Positions 62,976 to 64,000 of a stretch of DNA of 64,000 nt are shown in pieces. The stretch spans positions 1 to 64,000 of the forward strand of contig WLNJ01000001.1 in NCBI GenBank assembly GCA_009699865.1. The letters are read 5' to 3'. Within the stretch, counting starts at the first letter, position 1. Each line of letters starts with the position of its first letter. The position numbers and the translations under genes were made by a program. Under the pieces are notes generated by a model. It worked only from the letters and a program-made list of their open reading frames with translations. It did no database searches and had not been told where the DNA came from. The DNA is from Actinomycetota bacterium. Its GTDB lineage: Bacteria > Actinomycetota > Thermoleophilia > Solirubrobacterales > Solirubrobacteraceae.

Positions 62976-63646
62976 GAACCCCGCTCCGATGTTGGAACTG
63001 CGTCAGGGCGGCGCAGGTATTCCGGAGCAACATCGACGCCCTCAGGCCAACTGCTGGCCTCAAGGCAGACATCAATCGGAGAGATCCGGTGGAGAGAGTC
63101 CGAGGGGACGGGGACCGTGAATCCGGCGGCCGTAAGGACATCAGCATTCTGGATTGCTCCATCACCGATGCAGATCGCCCCAGCTGGGAAGCCTTGCCAC
63201 CATTCCGTCTGTTCAGTCAACGGGAGTGCGAACCGGTCCTGGGGCGCAGTACTTGTGGCGACAAAGAGTTCCCCTCTCCGGGCATCGATCAATGCAACGG
63301 CAGGCTGTTGGAGTGCAGCAGCCCCCCTCAGGAGTGTGAGCAGCGATGACGCTCCCTGAGCCTTGACCCCAACAGCGAGCGCTAACCCATTTGCGGTCGC
63401 AAGCCCGATCCGAATACCCGTAAACGAACCGGGACCCACTGTGACTGCAACTCGGCCTATCTCGTCGAAACCGGCACCGACGTCAGACAGAGCCTGTTCA
63501 AGCATCCTCAATGTCGCAGAGGAATGAGCTGGTCGTGTGCCGGGCTGGGGTATGTCGAAGCGCTCCAAAGCGCGTCCATCAGGTAGCACCACACCTACCC
63601 CCGTTTCGAAGGTCGAAGTATCTATGCCAACGGTTAAGAGAGACAT
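62972..63646 (-). CDS. tsaB: tRNA threonylcarbamoyladenosine complex subunit TsaB
   Basis: A 224-residue TsaD paralog that scaffolds the TsaBDE complex. LTVGIDTSTFETGVGVVL, VAVTVGPGSFTGIRIGLATANGLAL and VALIDARRGELFVATS are typical; the C-terminal half is short and divergent, as expected. Overlaps tsaE by 13 bases and rimI by four. Confidence 0.94.
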   Translation of the reverse strand: MSLLTVGIDTSTFETGVGVVLPDGRALERFDIPQPGTRPAHSSATLRMLEQALSDVGAGFDEIGRVAVTVGPGSFTGIRIGLATANGLALAVGVKAQGASSLLTLLRGAAALQQPAVALIDARRGELFVATSTAPQDRFALPLTEQTEWWQGFPAGAICIGDGAIQNADVLTAAGFTVPVPSDSLHRISPIDVCLEASSWPEGVDVAPEYLRRPDAVPTSERGS

Positions 63647-64000
63647 TCCACAAGCACCTGTCGCTCGTCGCCCCCGAGATGCTGAAGTGAGACCCGGTAA
63701 GTGGGCTGAAGGGCACCGAGGGGAGCCCGCTCAGGCCACTCGACCAATGTCACTCGCTCGGTGGAGAACTCCCCCTCGAGTACACCCGGATCCTCACCTG
63801 CCATGCCCGGCTCTAGCCGGTACAGGTCAAGGTGGGAAACAGGCAGCCGTCCCTCCTCGTAGCGCTGGGCCAGTGTGAAAGTTGGGCTGGTGATGTCGGC
63901 CGCTATCCCGAGCCCCCGACAAATGCCTCTGACGAGAACAGTCTTACCTGAGCCAAGGTCTCCCTCGAGAATCACGCGATCGCCAGCAACAAAGCACTCG
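63634..64000 (-). CDS. tsaE: tRNA threonylcarbamoyladenosine ATPase TsaE (5' end outside the window)
   Basis: The P-loop protein of the TsaBDE complex; the visible part has 122 codons and continues upstream beyond the right edge. The frame before the P-loop reads AGDRVILEGDLGSGKT, the usual TsaE lead-in, which shows that the GTG at 63975 is internal and the true start lies outside. ITSPTFTLAQRYEEGRLPVSHLDLYRL and VEWPERAP follow. The stop overlaps tsaB by 13 bases. Confidence 0.93.
   Translation of the reverse strand, partial: ECFVAGDRVILEGDLGSGKTVLVRGICRGLGIAADITSPTFTLAQRYEEGRLPVSHLDLYRLEPGMAGEDPGVLEGEFSTERVTLVEWPERAPLGALQPTYRVSLQHLGGDERQVLVECLS

Overview
The window looks like a chromosomal segment of an actinobacterium, most plausibly of the Thermoleophilia type. 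The clues are the moderately GC-rich base composition, frequent GTG and TTG starts, tRNA genes without encoded CCA, an F420-type (luciferase-like) oxidoreductase, a Rex repressor, and two copies of a secreted-protein N-terminus (TYANxMSxFAVFLGLGG followed by NSVGSAQLKDGQV) that I associate with Thermoleophilia. This placement is inference. No rRNA, CRISPR array, prophage or insertion sequence was seen, and coding density is very high: no gap exceeds about 300 bases.

Layout. 1-4657 is an accessory-looking block: a short-chain dehydrogenase, a luciferase-like oxidoreductase, a UGT-like glycosyltransferase and a zinc-ribbon membrane protein on the + strand, bracketed by two paralogous minus-strand pentapeptide/collagen-like genes, each lying downstream of a tRNA gene. 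4703-26217 is a long minus-strand housekeeping run. In transcription order it holds a prepilin peptidase, aroC, an aroK-aroB fusion, aroQ, an M24 peptidase, efp, nusB, an XseB-like protein, a BI-1 protein, a prenyl synthase, dxs, tlyA, nadK, recN, pyrG, a degenerate M20-peptidase-like protein, xerD, mutM, recO, dgt and dnaG; a small glutaredoxin gene sits on the opposite strand. 26313-28098 has a zinc-ribbon mini-protein and a secreted TIM-barrel/peptidoglycan-binding protein. 28092-39360 is a second minus run: a formiminotransferase-like gene, a membrane protein, an MBL hydrolase, hisS, aspS, an IscU-MnmA fusion, alaS, ruvX, mltG and aroE.

39384-49696 holds a GST-N-like protein, a CAU tRNA, a YfhO-like membrane protein, an enlarged FtsH-like AAA protease with a membrane-anchored partner, and a heterodimeric ABC exporter. 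49701-55457 holds a tRNA-Gln and a tightly coupled transporter cluster (APC-USP, a 62-residue two-TM protein, APC-USP, two TrkA/RCK proteins, one unknown). 55532-64000 holds a saccharopine-dehydrogenase-like reductase, a proton pyrophosphatase with a clear terminator, and a minus-strand cluster tsaE-tsaB-rimI-tsaD-glutaredoxin-rex-YbdK-DUF1844-like.

Many neighbouring genes share 4-base ATGA or GTGA overlaps, so translational coupling within long operons is probable. The points most worth following up are the IscU-like domain fused to MnmA with one ligand cysteine lost, the FtsH-like protease with two insertions in its AAA module, the APC-USP/RCK transporter cluster, the M20-like protein without metal ligands, and the repeat-flanked cassette at the left edge.
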